In this document: piece by piece, positions 1 through 10,989 of the stretch | How the letters are laid out: each line of letters starts with the position of its first letter | How positions within the stretch are numbered: the stretch's first letter is position 1 | NCBI GenBank assembly: GCA_023213395.1 | Contig: CM041465.1 | Coordinates: 249,805,741-249,869,740, forward strand | Length of the DNA: 64,000 nucleotides | Origin: Cycas panzhihuaensis | Lineage: Eukaryota; Cycadophyta | Direction of reading: 5' to 3' | The notes under the pieces: generated by a model | Told to the model about the DNA's origin: nothing | Database searches by the model: none | What the model saw: only the letters and a program-made list of their open reading frames with translations | Position numbers and translations under genes: made by a program

Positions 1-906
1 TAATAGTAAATAATTCTTTACATGGAAAAATGTTATTTGTACATTTGATTGGAGGTGATTAATACAACTTACAAAGTAGGAATTTGATGAACTTTGTATG
101 TATTAAAATTTCATCTAACCCCTTCCCCATCTTTAATCTATAATATTAGTAAGCATGTTCTTCATGGTCCTAGTCTATTATAGAATTATTTTCATAAGAT
201 CCTTCTTTTTCTTCTGCTTATGAGAGGATGTTTTCTTCATTTATAACAAGTTTCAAATGTCCTAATTCAAGGAATTTTACATAAAAATAGCACTTATATC
301 TTATAATCCATGAATAAATTCTTAAATATTTAATTCTAATGGTCCTTGATTTGCACTTTCCATGTAACTAAAATTCAAATTCACTGCTATACAATAAGAA
401 TATAAAGTATTCAATATTAAATGGAGAATCTTGAAACATTGAATATTATTATTACCTATGGTATTTTTCTCATCAAGGTGGATCCTAAATATTTTGGGAT
501 ATGAATTAATAAATATCCCTCTAGACTAGCTCTATATAAGATTCTATTTGATAACAAACAACATCTTGTAGTAACAATAAGTGTCAATTAATCATTATTA
601 TATTATTCAAATTTAGTTCTAATGGCAAAGTTTGGATAAAGTAGTCCAAAGTGATTGAACTACTCTTTACTCACTACACTGGCTACTCTTATCCCATTTT
701 AGTCATTCTACTCAGATTAGGTATTATAACTCAAAATGAGTAGCATTGAGTAGATATATCTCTTAGCATTCCAAAAAATATAAGGTTAGTTGGAACAAAT
801 GTCATATGACTTTGACCAAAGCACCTAAAGTATCCATTATTCATCATCATCACTATAAGCTCATGCTACCTGATAAGATAATGTATATGGTTTATAAAAC
901 TAATAA
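1..906. other. AT-rich sequence without a recognised feature
   Basis: No reading frame of useful length and no retroelement motif was recognised on either strand. The stretch precedes the start of LTR element D and may be the DNA into which D inserted, or a further decayed repeat. Confidence 0.6.
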
Positions 907-911
907 AGTAC

Positions 912-1167
912 TATTGGAAAGTAATGTTAAATTAATAGTCAATCTATGATTTTGGAGATTATTATTATTACTTTTCCCTCTCTATAGTTCAACACTATTA
1001 AATTATATCAATAGAGTTGCTCTTATTTCTTAGTAGTTCTCATAAGATTCTTGTTATGTAAGCATCATTAATATATGTGTTAGAGATTTCTTCTTGATGA
1101 ATTCTCATAGTTTATCTTTGAGGCTCCCCAAACTCGTTAGACCTTTATGAGGTGACATGCATCTATA
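912..1167 (+). repeat. 5' LTR of element D, first part
   Basis: It matches 35,072-35,365 along most of its length, including shared blocks around TCAATCTATGATT, CTTTCCCTCTCTATAGTT and GCATCATTAATATAT. The first dinucleotide is TA where the other copy has TG. The LTR is cut at 1,167 by element A and resumes at 6,142. Confidence 0.75.
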
Positions 1168-1802
1168 TGTTGGGTATTGTGACAATAATTATAGGCCTAA
1201 AATTATGGCCTGTTTTTGGCATGGTTTCCCCTCTTAATCTTTCTCAGGGGGTTCCAAGGGGGGTGGGAGCCCCCCCTTGGCCGGGTGTGGGGAGTGGGCA
1301 TGCTAAGAGGGGGTTCGGGGGTGATAGCCCCCAACCTAATAAATTGACCATGTAAACCTTATTAAAGTGTAAAGAGAATCAGGGTCGTACAATAAAAATA
1401 CCCTAGATTCTATGGTTAAGATTTTAGGTCTTGGATGTCCTCTCATGTAACCTATTTTAGGGCTTTTCTTATTATGTTGTAATGTTATGCAATGTACTGT
1501 GAAGAGGGAGGTGGTTGATTGTTGTTCCAGAGAGCACTCTGTATCTGTGATATATTATTTTCTCCATTCTGTAGCAATTAAGATCGATACATTTCCTGTG
1601 TGGATGTTTCCCTAGCACACTGCTAGGGTTTTACCACATTATATCAGGTGCACATGTGATGTTCGGATTTCATTATCTTGTTACTGTATAATTTCTAATT
1701 TTAAGAACTTGCATGTAATTGTATGTTTCATTTCTATAACTAGTGGTAAGAAAGTAATAGATCTTGGTGGCTGTTAGAGGGTTGGACCTTCTATTCTCAA
1801 CA
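1168..1802 (+). repeat. 5' LTR of copia element A, full length
   Basis: The LTR starts TGTTGGG right after the TSD and ends ...CTCAACA just before the primer-binding site. Its last 319 bases (1,484-1,802) match 5,818-6,136, with 27 mismatches by hand count, about 8.5 percent and mostly transitions. The first 316 bases have no counterpart in the 3' LTR, which is therefore truncated. A G/C-rich block at 1,254-1,332 stands out in this AT-rich setting. Confidence 0.85.
1254..1332 (+). promoter_or_regulatory. G/C-rich double hairpin in the 5' LTR of A
   Basis: CCAAGGGGGG at 1,254-1,263 pairs perfectly with CCCCCCTTGG at 1,271-1,280 across a 7-base loop. A second stem pairs GGGGG at 1,317-1,321 with CCCCC at 1,328-1,332 across a 6-base loop. 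Several G runs lie between them, so quadruplex folding is also possible. The position in the upstream part of the LTR suggests a transcriptional or RNA-structural role, which is inferred. Confidence 0.55.
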
Positions 1803-1804
1803 AG

Positions 1805-1817
1805 TGATATCAGAGCC
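1805..1817 (+). other. Primer-binding site of element A (initiator Met-tRNA type)
   Basis: TGATATCAGAGCC begins two bases after the LTR. It differs by one base from the usual plant copia site complementary to the 3' end of initiator methionine tRNA. It marks the minus-strand priming site and confirms the LTR end at 1,802. Confidence 0.85.
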
Positions 1818-1874
1818 ACTCCTTTTCTTACAGTGAGTTTGTGAAGGTTTTTGATGTCAGATTTTCTATACCAA

Positions 1875-2640
1875 ATGGCGAAACTGGCGAGTGCAAAGTT
1901 TGAGGTGGAGAAATTCAATGGCAAGAACAACTTCGAGTTATGGAAGCTAAAAGCGTACGATATTCTTGTACAGCAGGGTTTGTACAAAGTTCTTGCAGGA
2001 AAATCGAAGAAACCCGTGGGGATGGACGATGATGAATGAGATGATTTAGATAAAAAGGCACTTAGCACAATACGATTGTGCTTGGCAGATGAAGTTTTGT
2101 TTAACATCGCAGGAGAGTAGATAGCAACAGGATTATGGACCCGGTTAGAAGGCCTATATATGACCAAATCAGTAACGAACTGAATCTACCTAAAGAGGCA
2201 ACTGTACTCATTACGAATGAAGGAAGGTACAAAAATTGCTAACCATTTAAATATTTTCAATACTCTTATTTGTCAATTGACTAGTATCGATGTTAAAATT
2301 AAGGATGAAGACAAGGCAGTTACCCTGTTATGCTTATTACCTGAATCCTGGGATAATATTGTCACCTCAATTAGTTTTAGCACTATAGATGAATTGGAAT
2401 ATGACTCTGTTGTGAGTGCTTTGCTAATGGAAGAAGTGCGAAGGAAGTCTAGTCTTGAAACCTCCACACTAGAAGCCATGACAGTAAGGGGTAGAATGTT
2501 TGAGAGAGGACAAAACTCTAGGGATGCATCGAGATCTAAGTCAAAGAGCAAAAAGAGTAAGCTCAGGTGTTGGCATTATAATAAGACCGGTCACCTCAAG
2601 AAGGATTGTTACAAAAGGAAGGAGTTCCTGAAAAAGGAAG
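1875..2640 (+). pseudogene. gag: gag of copia element A
   Basis: The nucleocapsid/capsid protein packages element RNA into virus-like particles. The likely start is the ATG at 1,875 (MAKLASAKFEVEKFNG), which fits the family N-terminus better than the ATG at 1,851. A copia UBN2-type Gag follows, broken by in-frame stops near 2,037, 2,118 and 2,182, then open from 2,217. A CCHC zinc knuckle is visible at 2,578-2,619 as CWHYNKTGHLKKDC, with the second cysteine replaced by tyrosine. A lysine/serine-rich basic stretch precedes the knuckle. It reads directly into the protease region as a single gag-pol frame. Confidence 0.85.
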
Positions 2641-2699
2641 ATCCTGCCAAGGAGGTGAATCAGGTGGAGTCGAATGAAGGTATGGATGATAATGTCTTG

Positions 2700-3110
2700 G
2701 TTGCTTGTAATGTTTCTCATTATCACCATGACTGGTTATTAGATTTAGGTGCTTCGCACCACATGTGTCTACACAGGAGTTGGTTCTCATCATACCAACC
2801 TCTTGATGGTGGTGATGTGCTTATGGAAAACGAAGTTTCTTGTAAGACGGTGGGCATTGGTAGTATCAAAATTAAGATGTTCGATGGGATAGTCAGAAAA
2901 TTAACTGAGGTTAGACATGTACCTAATTTGGAAAGGAACCTGATTTCCTTGGGTGAATTAGATTCGGGTGGTTTTAAGCATATAGGTCATGAAGGAGTCC
3001 TAAAGGTGTCAAAGGGCACCTTGGTTGTTATGAAAGCCTTAAAGAGAGGAAATCTTTATATTTTAGTGGGAAGTATAGATGTCAACCAAGCGACTATAAG
3101 CGTCGAAGAC
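2700..3110 (+). pseudogene. Aspartic protease region of copia element A
   Basis: Retropepsin would cleave the Gag-Pol polyprotein. The catalytic motif appears as WLLDLGASHHMC at about 2,731-2,766; the expected serine after the aspartate is leucine. A flap-like segment with VRHVPNLERNLISLGELD follows, typical of copia proteases. The frame is continuous with the end of Gag and runs on into the pre-integrase domain without a stop. Confidence 0.8.
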
Positions 3111-3114
3111 TATG

Positions 3115-4016
3115 AAGATCCTGCTCAACTATGGCATCAAAGACTTGGGCACATGAGTGAGAAAGGACTTAAGGTGCTGATAAATCGTAAGTTACTTCCT
3201 AACTTGCAAATTTCAGATTTGGCTTTCTGTAAACATTGTGTTTTTGGAAAATAGTGTAAACTCAGGTTTAAAGTAGGGAGTCACACTAGTAAAGGTGTTC
3301 TAGATTACATACATTCAGATGTATGGGGCCAACCTAAAATATCTTGTGGAGGATCATTGTATTTTGTCACATTTATAGATGATTACTCCAGGAAGGTATG
3401 GGTCTATTTTTTGAAAAGGAAATCTGAAGTTTTCAGTGTGTTTAAGCAGTTCAAGGCTTTAGTTGAGAACAGTACTAGTAAGATAATCAAATGTTTAAGA
3501 ACTGACAATGGAGGTAAGTTCAACTCCTTGGAATTTGAGAACTATTATAGAGAAGCTGGGATCGAAAGACACAAGACCACTAGCTATACTCTGCAACAAA
3601 ATGGCATTACTGAGCACATGAACAAGACACTCCTAGAAAGAGCAAGAAGCATGCTAAGTAATGCAGGAGTGGAGCAGGGCTTGTGGGCAGAAGCTGTTCA
3701 AACAGCTTACTATCTAGTAAATAGGTCACCATCAGTTGTAATAGATTGTAAGATTCCTGAAGAGGTATGGACTAGACATTCGTATGATTTTTTAAATTTA
3801 AAAGTTTTTGGTTGTGATGCTTATGCCTGGACTGACAAAAGTAAACGTTCAAAGTTAGACCCAAAATCCAAGAGATATATCTTTGTTGGTTATGGTGATA
3901 AGGATGGTGTGAAGGGATACAGGTTGTGGGATCCTACTGCCCACAAAATCACCATTAACAGAGATGTCATATTTGATGAGTCTCCTCTTGTAAAATCGAT
4001 GCGATTAGAAATTTGA
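3115..4016 (+). pseudogene. Pre-integrase and integrase of copia element A
   Basis: Integrase joins element cDNA to chromosomal DNA. LWHQRLGHMSEKG near 3,128 begins the GAG-pre-integrase zinc domain, which ends in a stop at 3,252 just after the CKHCVFGK cysteine pair. The catalytic core follows: the first Asp in HSDVWG near 3,317, the second in RTDNGG near 3,502, and the Glu in QQNGITEHMN near 3,596. All three acidic residues are therefore visible. The C-terminal part (KVFGCDAYAW, FVGYGD) reaches 4,014, where a stop and frame change occur. Confidence 0.85.
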
Positions 4017-4239
4017 AATGAAATAGGAGTAGCAAGATGAACATCAACAAGTTAAGTTTGAAATGCAGCCATCTGTGGAATCAGAAGAGCATGAAGATCT
4101 TTCTGAAGATGAATCAGGAACAGATTCACCGAAGTATGTGGATACTCCTCTGCCAACAGTTAGAAGATCTACATGAGTCAATCATCCACCTCACAGGTAC
4201 ATCCCTTCTATTTCTATTGCTTTAGTTTCTAATGATGGT

Positions 4240-5200
4240 GAGCCCACATGTTATCGAGCGAGATGATATCCATGGAGAGAAGTGGATAAGGGCTATGTAG
4301 GAAGAGATAGATGCCTTGAAGAAAAATCATTCATGGGACTTGGTAGAACTTCCACATGGCAGGAAGACTGTTGATTGCAGGTGGGTTTTCAAAAAGAAAA
4401 CAGATGTTGATAGAAAGGTTGATAAATACAGGGCACGACTGGTGGCAAAAGGCTTTGCACAAAAAGCAGGTATTGACTTTCATGAGATCTTTTCACCAGT
4501 TGTTAAACTTGTTTCAATTTGAGTGCTATTAGTATTGGTAGCTTCTCTCGATTTGGAGTTGGAGCAGTTAGATGTAAAAATAGCTTTTCTACATGGAGAT
4601 TTAGATGAGGAGATCTATATGGATCAACCAGAGGGGTTTGTATAAGATGGCAGGAAAAGACTTGTTTGCAGGCTCAGGAAATCATTGTATGGCCTGAAGC
4701 AATCACCCAAGCAGTGGTACAAGAAGTTTGATGCCTTCATGGAGAGCCAAAATTTCAAAAGAAGTGAGTATGATCATTGTGTTTACTTCAAATTTATGGA
4801 CAATAGTTTATTCATTATCTTGGTGTTATATATTGATGACATGCTGGTTGCAAGCAAGAGCATGGTAGAAATCAATAAGCTAAAGGCTCAATTGGCTAGG
4901 ACTTTTGATATGAAGGATTTAGGAGCTGCAAAATAAATCTTAGGCATGGAGATACACAGAGACAGGAAAAGTGGTAAGCTATAGTTATCACAGCAGAAAT
5001 ATGTGGAGAAGGTGCTAACCAGGTTTGGGATGGCAAATGTGAAACCAGTGAGTATCCCTTTGGCTTCCCACTTCAAGCTTTCATCTAATATGAGTCCTAG
5101 TAGTGAAGAAGAAAAGGCTTATATGTCTCGTGTGCCTTATGCCAGTGCAGTAGGAAGTTTGTGTATGCCATGGTATGTACAAGACATGATACTTCACATG
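4240..5200 (+). pseudogene. Reverse transcriptase of copia element A
   Basis: RT copies element RNA into DNA. Recognisable copia blocks, in order, are NHSWDLVELP near 4,324, DCRWVFKKK, ARLVAKGFAQ near 4,435, QLDVKIAFLHGDLDEEIYM near 4,566-4,622, LYGLKQSPKQWYKKFD near 4,688 and YIDDMLVA near 4,831, the metal-binding active site. Internal stops lie near 4,520, 4,643, 4,934, 4,981 and 5,201. Between 4,016 and 4,240 a short stretch in a shifted frame links integrase to RT. Confidence 0.85.
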
Positions 5201-5229
5201 TAATCAATGTAGTTAGCAGGTTTATGGCA

Positions 5230-5784
5230 AAACTAGGAAAGGAGCATTAGGCTGCAGTGAAATGGGTGCTTTGGTATTTGAGAGGCACTAGTGATTACTG
5301 TATCACCTTTGGAGGTACAGGTAATTAGGTTTGTGGATATGTCGATTCAGATTTTTTAGGAGATTTAGATAAAAGAAGGTCTACTTCAGGTTATGTTTTC
5401 ACTCTTGCAAATGGTCCAGTTAGTTGGATGTCCAAATTGCAGAGCACAATTGCACTGTCAACCATAGAAGCTAAATATATTGCTACAGCACATGCTTGTA
5501 AAGAAGCAATCTGGTTATAAGGTCTATTGGTTGAGCTTGGAAGGAGACAGGAAAATGTAAAGGTATTTTGTGATAGTCAAAGTGCTATTTACCTAGCCAA
5601 GAATCCAACTTATCACAGTAGAACAAAGCATATTGCTTTAAAGTACCATTTTGTTAGACAGGTTATGGAAGCAGGTGGAGTGGCACTTGAGAAGATTCAC
5701 ACCAATCAGAATTGTGCTGATATATTCACTAAACCAGTACCATTAGAGAAGTTCAAATGGTGTTTGACTTCTCTTGGCTTGTAG
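5230..5784 (+). pseudogene. RNase H of copia element A
   Basis: RNase H removes the RNA strand during reverse transcription. The segment YVDSDFLGDLDKRRSTSGYVF near 5,339-5,400 is the standard copia RNase H start. STIEAKYIA near 5,460 and FCDSQSAIYLAKNP near 5,566 carry acidic active-site residues, and HTNQNCADIFTKP near 5,698 is the C-terminal block. A stop at 5,518 splits the frame; the second half (5,527-5,784) is open to the natural stop. Confidence 0.85.
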
Positions 5785-5817
5785 AAAAGATGATGAAGGA
5801 TCCAGGAAAGGTATCAG

Positions 5818-6136
5818 GTTATGCAGTGTACTGTGAAGAGGGCGGTGGCTGATTGTTGTTCCAGAGAGCACTCTGTATCTGTGATGTACTAGTTTCTCCA
5901 TTCTGCAGTAATAAAGATTAATACCTTTCCTGTGTGGATATTTCCCTAGCACACTGCTAGGGTTTTACCACGTTATATCGAGTGCACATGTGATGTTTGG
6001 CTTTCATTGTCTTGTTACTGCATAATCTCTGATTTTAAGAACTTGCATGTAATTGTATGTTTTATTTCTGTAACTAGTTGTAAGAAAGTAATAGATCTTG
6101 GTGGCTATTAGAGGGTTGGACCTTCTATTATCAACA
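5818..6136 (+). repeat. 3' LTR of element A, lacking its first half
   Basis: It matches the last 319 bases of the 5' LTR and ends at the TSD CTATA. The first 316 bases of the LTR and a recognisable polypurine tract are missing; internal sequence after the RNase H stop runs directly into mid-LTR. Because the TSD is intact, the deletion most likely followed insertion. Confidence 0.85.
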
Positions 6137-6141
6137 CTATA

Positions 6142-6300
6142 AATATCTATTTTTACTAATAGAATAAGATGAAAATTGATATTTCTACTATTTTGTTGTT
6201 GGTACACGTTTTACCTTTTATATCATGTCATTATAGTTCTACTTTTTCATATAATTTCAATATGTATATTCAATACTTATATGATTTCTATTTTTTATCA
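6142..6300 (+). repeat. 5' LTR of element D, second part
   Basis: Continues D's LTR after A. It aligns with 43,859 onward: both contain an AAGATGAAAATTGAT-like block followed by T-rich sequence and a TTTTAC segment. It ends TTTTTATCA just before a degenerate primer-binding site. Confidence 0.6.
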
Positions 6301-6312
6301 TGGCATTAGATC
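6301..6312 (+). other. Degenerate primer-binding site of element D
   Basis: TGGCATTAGATC matches 9 of 12 bases of the initiator methionine tRNA site. A second candidate, TGGTATTAAAGCA, lies at 6,331-6,343, so the exact LTR end is not settled. Confidence 0.45.
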
Positions 6313-6638
6313 TTAGTCATTTTTCTAATATGGTATTAAAGCAAATTATCAGTGCTCTTGGTTGGATTCTAATGCTTATGGAGGATTTAGATTGAATGAT
6401 TATTTTTTGGTGGATATCAAACTATCTTCTTATGAATTTATTGGTTCCATATCAAAGTATATACTTATAACTTGATGTCTTATATCATGCTAGTATAAGT
6501 TGGATGAATATTATTCGGCCAAGTAATTAGGCTTGTTCCCTATTATTCAGTTTGCTCATGTTCTTCCTTTGTGCAGTATATATATCATCATATCATTATC
6601 TAAAATCAAATTTATAGGAGAATTTTTCTCAATGGATA
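6313..6638 (+). other. Interior of element D, left piece
   Basis: No protein motif seen. It lies between D's LTR and the start of B and should join the piece at about 24.2-25.0 kb once B is removed. Confidence 0.4.
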
Positions 6639-6922
6639 TTGCAACTCTAAGTCATAACTAAGAAGTTTTAATAAATTAAAATATTTTAAAATAAGCAAAA
6701 ATAATCATATTTTATGGGCAAATGTTATGTCTTTTAGTAGGAAGGCCTTTTAGGTCATATAAATATTTCTTTTGTAATGACTCAAATCATCCTATTCAAT
6801 TCATGAAATCTATTATGTAAACACTTGATTTGGTAATATATCTTATGTGATCTAATCTTGTTGTTCACATATTAACAATGGTACAAATCACCAAGAAGAT
6901 CTAAGGATTGAGTTACTTTAAC
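6639..6922 (+). repeat. 5' LTR of element B (approximate)
   Basis: Aligns with 16,424-16,562 plus 24,097 to about 24,210. The right edge is set by a weak primer-binding-site-like TAGTATCAAG at 6,923 and is tentative. Confidence 0.55.
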
Positions 6923-7837
6923 TAGTATCAAGTATAATTTCATTAATCCCGCACTATAAATTTCTCATCCCTGTAGGCCCCTATCTCCTTCTAGACATCC
7001 TATTTGTTCCATACTTCCCAATCCTCCTACAGTCTTTTAGTTCTCATGTGATTTCACGTGTTCCATCTACAACCCTTCTAGTTTTCTGAGAGCCCCTTGC
7101 AATAGCACTCTAGTGTGTCCTCTAGTACCTTATAACTTTCTATCTTAAGTCTTCCTTCCTCTTTCTAATCTAGTATTCTTCTACTTATCATCACGTCCTT
7201 TTAGTGTTTTCCCACTCATCATTACCTCTTTACCTAGTATTATGCCAACATCATCATCTCCTTTCCTAATAATATAGTATTGATCTTCCTTCTTATTACA
7301 CCTTACCTTAGCCTTATCTATCACCATCCCTTTTATTTTTCTTTGTTTCATACCATATATTCTTAATTATCACTACCTCTTACAACATCACTATCCATGT
7401 CATCTCTCAGTTACATTTTCTCCTATAAATTATGCAACTCCCTCTCAAGGCTATAATTCTAATCTCTTAGTATTAAAGAAATTTATTCTCAAACATCTTA
7501 AACTAATCCTAAATTTTCTCTTTTAAATAAATCAAAATTAGAATATCCTCTTTTTTTTAAAAGTGCATATTCTTATCCAAATTTAAATTGTCATTTAAGA
7601 TGGCCTGTAAGTACACTATCACTCCTCCTACAAAACTATTATTATCACCCTCTCCATTTAACCTTAACCCACATTCCATCCTTTAGTATATTCCATGAAT
7701 GACAAACATTCATAAATTTGAATTTTAAATTTCCTTATTAAGTTACCTCTTCCTTAAAATAAGCCTCAATTATTCCCTAGTTAGTTGTGGTTATTCTAGC
7801 ATAGTTAGCTCTTAGTGAGCCCTATACTTATGCATTA
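6923..7837 (+). other. Pyrimidine-rich leader of element B
   Basis: Between the LTR and gag lies about 0.9 kb rich in C and T on this strand (CCTATCTCC, CTTCCTTCC runs). No coding trace was recognised. Such leaders are common before gypsy gag. Confidence 0.45.
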
Positions 7838-8975
7838 TGGAATCCAAGCATGAGTTCACATATGAAGATGAGGAAGCATGGAAATTTAATGAATGGGTAA
7901 TGGATTTTCTTATAGAGTTAGTCATTATAGCTATCCAATAAGCAAATTCTACTAATGTCATAGTGCTATAATAAACATTACATCGTGGGATACAAGAGAT
8001 GACCAACATACTAGTTAATCTACTTAGCATATATGGAGGGATAGGACTAGATAATTATACCTATGATAAGAATTAATAGAGTGTAGAAAATCATGGTTCT
8101 CATATTACTAAGTGTCAACCAAGACTCCAAAATAAAGCACTCTATAGGTATTTGGATAATTATAGGAACCTATCACTTAAAGAGCAAAAGGTTGTAGGAT
8201 TCCAAACTTGTTTTAGTTATTTCCAATTCATGGAAACACATAGGAAGAAGAAGTTAGAAAAGGTAATAATTCCATATTTTAGTTTAGAAAAAGAAATACA
8301 TAAACCTAAGGTCTAGGTTTAATAAATGGAATAATATTTTTATTTGATGGAAATTGAGGATGGGGAATAAGTATAATTGGCTATAATACACTTGGATAGT
8401 ATGCATGCAATTGGTAACAAAGCTTACAACAAACTAGATACTACACTCAATCATCTTCATGGGGAGTGTTTATGATATTGTTTCTTAAAAGATTTGAGAT
8501 AATTACCAATCAATACTACTATTATAAACTTAGAAGATTAAAATAGGTTGGATTATTTAATGAATAAAATCTTACATTCATTAAGTTGACATATGTAATA
8601 GAATATATTCTTATGGATCGTTTAGTCCAATTATATATTAACTACATAATTGTGTAAATCTAGGCTAACATACTAATATAAGAGCCCTTGATCCTTAATA
8701 AAGTAATGCAATTAGGTTGCATATATAAAGACAAGGTCAATTCATTAAATAAGGCCAAATTTAGACTTTATATTCCCCTATTTGCTAAGTTGAGAATGTC
8801 ACCAACCTTAGAAGAGAAGTCCATAATGATGGATAAGCCTTTCAACTTAGTCACATAAACTGAACCTACACTACAAACATCTAAGTTAAGATGAGATGAG
8901 TTAAGGAAGAAGGGCTTATGTTTTAGATGCATGGAAAAATAGGGACTAGGACATAAATGTACAAGGAATTAACCT
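7838..8975 (+). pseudogene. gag: gag of gypsy element B
   Basis: Likely begins at the ATG near 7,838. Most of it is too decayed to align residue by residue, but near 8,917-8,965 the translation reads LCFRCMEK, a stop, then GLGHKC. This is the cysteine/histidine pattern of the gypsy Gag zinc knuckle, with the tryptophan or similar codon before GLGH now a TAG stop. Its place directly before a protease motif supports the call. Numerous TAG and TAA codons interrupt it. Confidence 0.65.
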
Positions 8976-9049
8976 TTTACATTGAGCTTGAATTAATGAA
9001 GCATGAACAATCAAAAGAGGAGGATGATTAGGTGTTAGAGGTTGTACCT

Positions 9050-9290
9050 AGGGAGGTGTTAATTTTAGGGGATGATATGCCATAGATATCACTGTTAGTT
9101 GTATCTAGAATCACTAGATAAGATACTCTCAAACTAAGAGGGTTTATTAAGAAATGACTAGTTATAATCTTCATCAATTTAGGGAGCACCCATAATTTCA
9201 TAGATAAATTCACAACCCAACACTTAGAGTTGTTCCCAATAAGAACCAATTTTTTTAAAATTTAGGTAGGGGGAAGGCAATTCATTCTAA
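9050..9290 (+). pseudogene. Aspartic protease of gypsy element B
   Basis: The translation shows an ISLLVVSRITR-like segment, then LRGFIKK near 9,137, then IINLGSTHNFID-type sequence near 9,167-9,206. This corresponds to the plant gypsy retropepsin block with a GSTHNF core; the catalytic aspartate codon now reads asparagine (AAT). Stops flank the motif. Confidence 0.7.
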
Positions 9291-9679
9291 GATAAGGGGT
9301 GTTAAGAAAGCTCGAGCTAAGTGTAAAGGATGAAGTCATCATTGAAAACTTCTATATGATAAGAGTTATAGGCAATGATGTGATATTAAGGAGTTAACAA
9401 TTTAAGAAGCTTAAGAAAATTGAATTGAACCTAGACAAAATATTCATGAGATACAAGCAAGATGCTTGGGTCATCACCATACAAGGACAACGACTAAGGA
9501 AGACTCAAGTGATATCATTCTATAAAATGGAAAATTTAGTAAGGAATAAATACTTGGAGGTTGTGTTCCAATTATTCTTATTTTAGGTAAAGGTCAAAGA
9601 TGAGAATGGGCTAGAACCAAACTTATAAGAAGCAATCTAAAAGTGAACTTCCATTAGAATTTCTACCTAATAGAGGAAT

Positions 9680-10430
9680 GGATCACATTGTTAAATTGAA
9701 ACATATGACCAACCTAATCATTGTTAGACCTTATAAGAACTTGTACCACTATAGGATATAGATTGAGAAAATAGTTTAGGAGCTTTTAGACCTAAGAGTA
9801 ATAGTTCCAAGAAAAGCTCATTTATAGCATTAGTTGTATTAGATAGGAAAGAGAAAAACTCATTTAAAATACATATTGATTACTAGGCATTAAATAAAGC
9901 CATACTTGAGAATCAATGTTTAATTCCTAGAATATATGGATCATTAGATAAATTACATAAGGTTTAGCACTTTATTAAGATTGATCTACAATTGGGTTAT
10001 CACTAGATAAGAATTTAGGTAGAGGATACTCGTAAGATAGCATTCCATACATATCATAGGTACCATGAGTCTAAGATGATTTTATTCAACCTCACCAATG
10101 CTCCTAATACATTTCAATCATTGATGAATAAGGTATTTGCCCCATTCTTATTGATGTTTATCTTGATTTTCTTTGATAATGCCCTAAACTATAACAAATG
10201 AAGGAAGAACTACATAGGCTATGTTAGTAAAACACTCAACATTCTCTAGATAAATAAACTCTTTTCCTAGTATTCCAAGCATACTTTTTGAAAGGAAGAA
10301 GTAGAATATATGGGTTATAACATATCCCATGAAGGGGTTAACGTTTATCATAAGAATATTAAGGCCATTGAAGATTGGCCTAGATCATGAAATATCACCT
10401 AGTTGAGGAGGTTCAATTGTTTGACAATTA
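9680..10430 (+). pseudogene. Reverse transcriptase of gypsy element B
   Basis: Blocks recognised in order: a MDHIVKLKH start near 9,678, an RPYKN segment near 9,728, IDYxALNKA near 9,877 (a TAG replaces arginine), FIKIDLQLGYHxIRI near 9,972 (TAG replaces glutamine), MILFNLTNAPNTFQSLMN near 10,077 and FFDNALNY near 10,168. The active-site FFDD has become FFDN. The thumb and connection region continues to about 10,430. The stops repeatedly sit where CAG, CGG or similar codons are expected. Confidence 0.8.
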
Positions 10431-10479
10431 TTATAAGCATTTCATAAAGAACTATGCTTAGAAAACTGCAACCTTGATT

Positions 10480-10960
10480 GAGCTACTTAAAAGAGATGCC
10501 TTCTAATGAAAGGACCATATGGAGATATGATTTTAAAAATTGAGGGAAATCATGTCCTCAATTCTAGTCTTAATATCACCAAACTTCTTCAAACCCTTTA
10601 TCATCAAATGGGATTCCTCTAACATAGGAATAAGATCAATATTGATACAAGGAAGAGAAATCACATTTGAGAGTAGAAAACTAAATAATTGAGAGTGACT
10701 TAGGTCTACCTATGATAAGGAGATGATGGCCATAATGAATGCTCTACAAAAGTGGCATTAATACCTTCTACATAGCTATTTCACAATCTAAATAGATCAT
10801 AATAATTTACATTATATACTTAAATAAAAGGAGTTGTCCCTAAAATAATATAATTGGATAAGTAAGTTACAAGCCTTTGATTTTGATATTTTGTATAATA
10901 AGGGGAAGCTAAATGTATTTATAGATATTATTTCTCAAAAGGAGGAAGGACCCTAAATCT
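10480..10960 (+). pseudogene. RNase H of gypsy element B
   Basis: Visible blocks are a FKKLREIMSS-like segment near 10,532, a PNFFKPF segment, IGIRSILIQGREI near 10,627, ESRKLNN near 10,670, STYDKEMMAIMNALQKWH near 10,710 and a FDFDILYNKGKLNVF segment near 10,878. This is the usual plant gypsy RNase H ending before the integrase zinc domain. Stops are scattered. Confidence 0.8.
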
Positions 10961-10989
10961 AAGTAGTATCCATGGTGATCCCAAGATAG

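Larger units (their letters stand above)
1168..6136 (+). mobile_element. Ty1/copia retrotransposon A, decayed autonomous type
   Basis: A 5-bp TSD, CTATA, flanks the element at 1,163-1,167 and 6,137-6,141. The order is LTR, primer-binding site, gag, protease, integrase, reverse transcriptase, RNase H, LTR, which is the copia order with integrase before RT. The protein traces resemble the TNT1/Tork-type copia group. Stops and frameshifts break the polyprotein at several points (for example stops at 2,037, 3,252 and 4,014), so it cannot make a functional product. It sits inside the 5' LTR of D: D's sequence continues across the TSD at 6,142 just as in D's other LTR near 35,350. Confidence 0.9.

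Noticed and set aside
1152-1355. 67-codon frame spanning the G-rich block
   Set aside because: It crosses the D/A insertion boundary and part of an LTR, so it cannot be a gene of either element.
1484-1802. 5' LTR of A limited to 319 bp
   Set aside because: No TSD fits 1,484; CTATA at 1,163-1,167 matches 6,137-6,141 and TGTTGGG at 1,168 is a normal LTR start.
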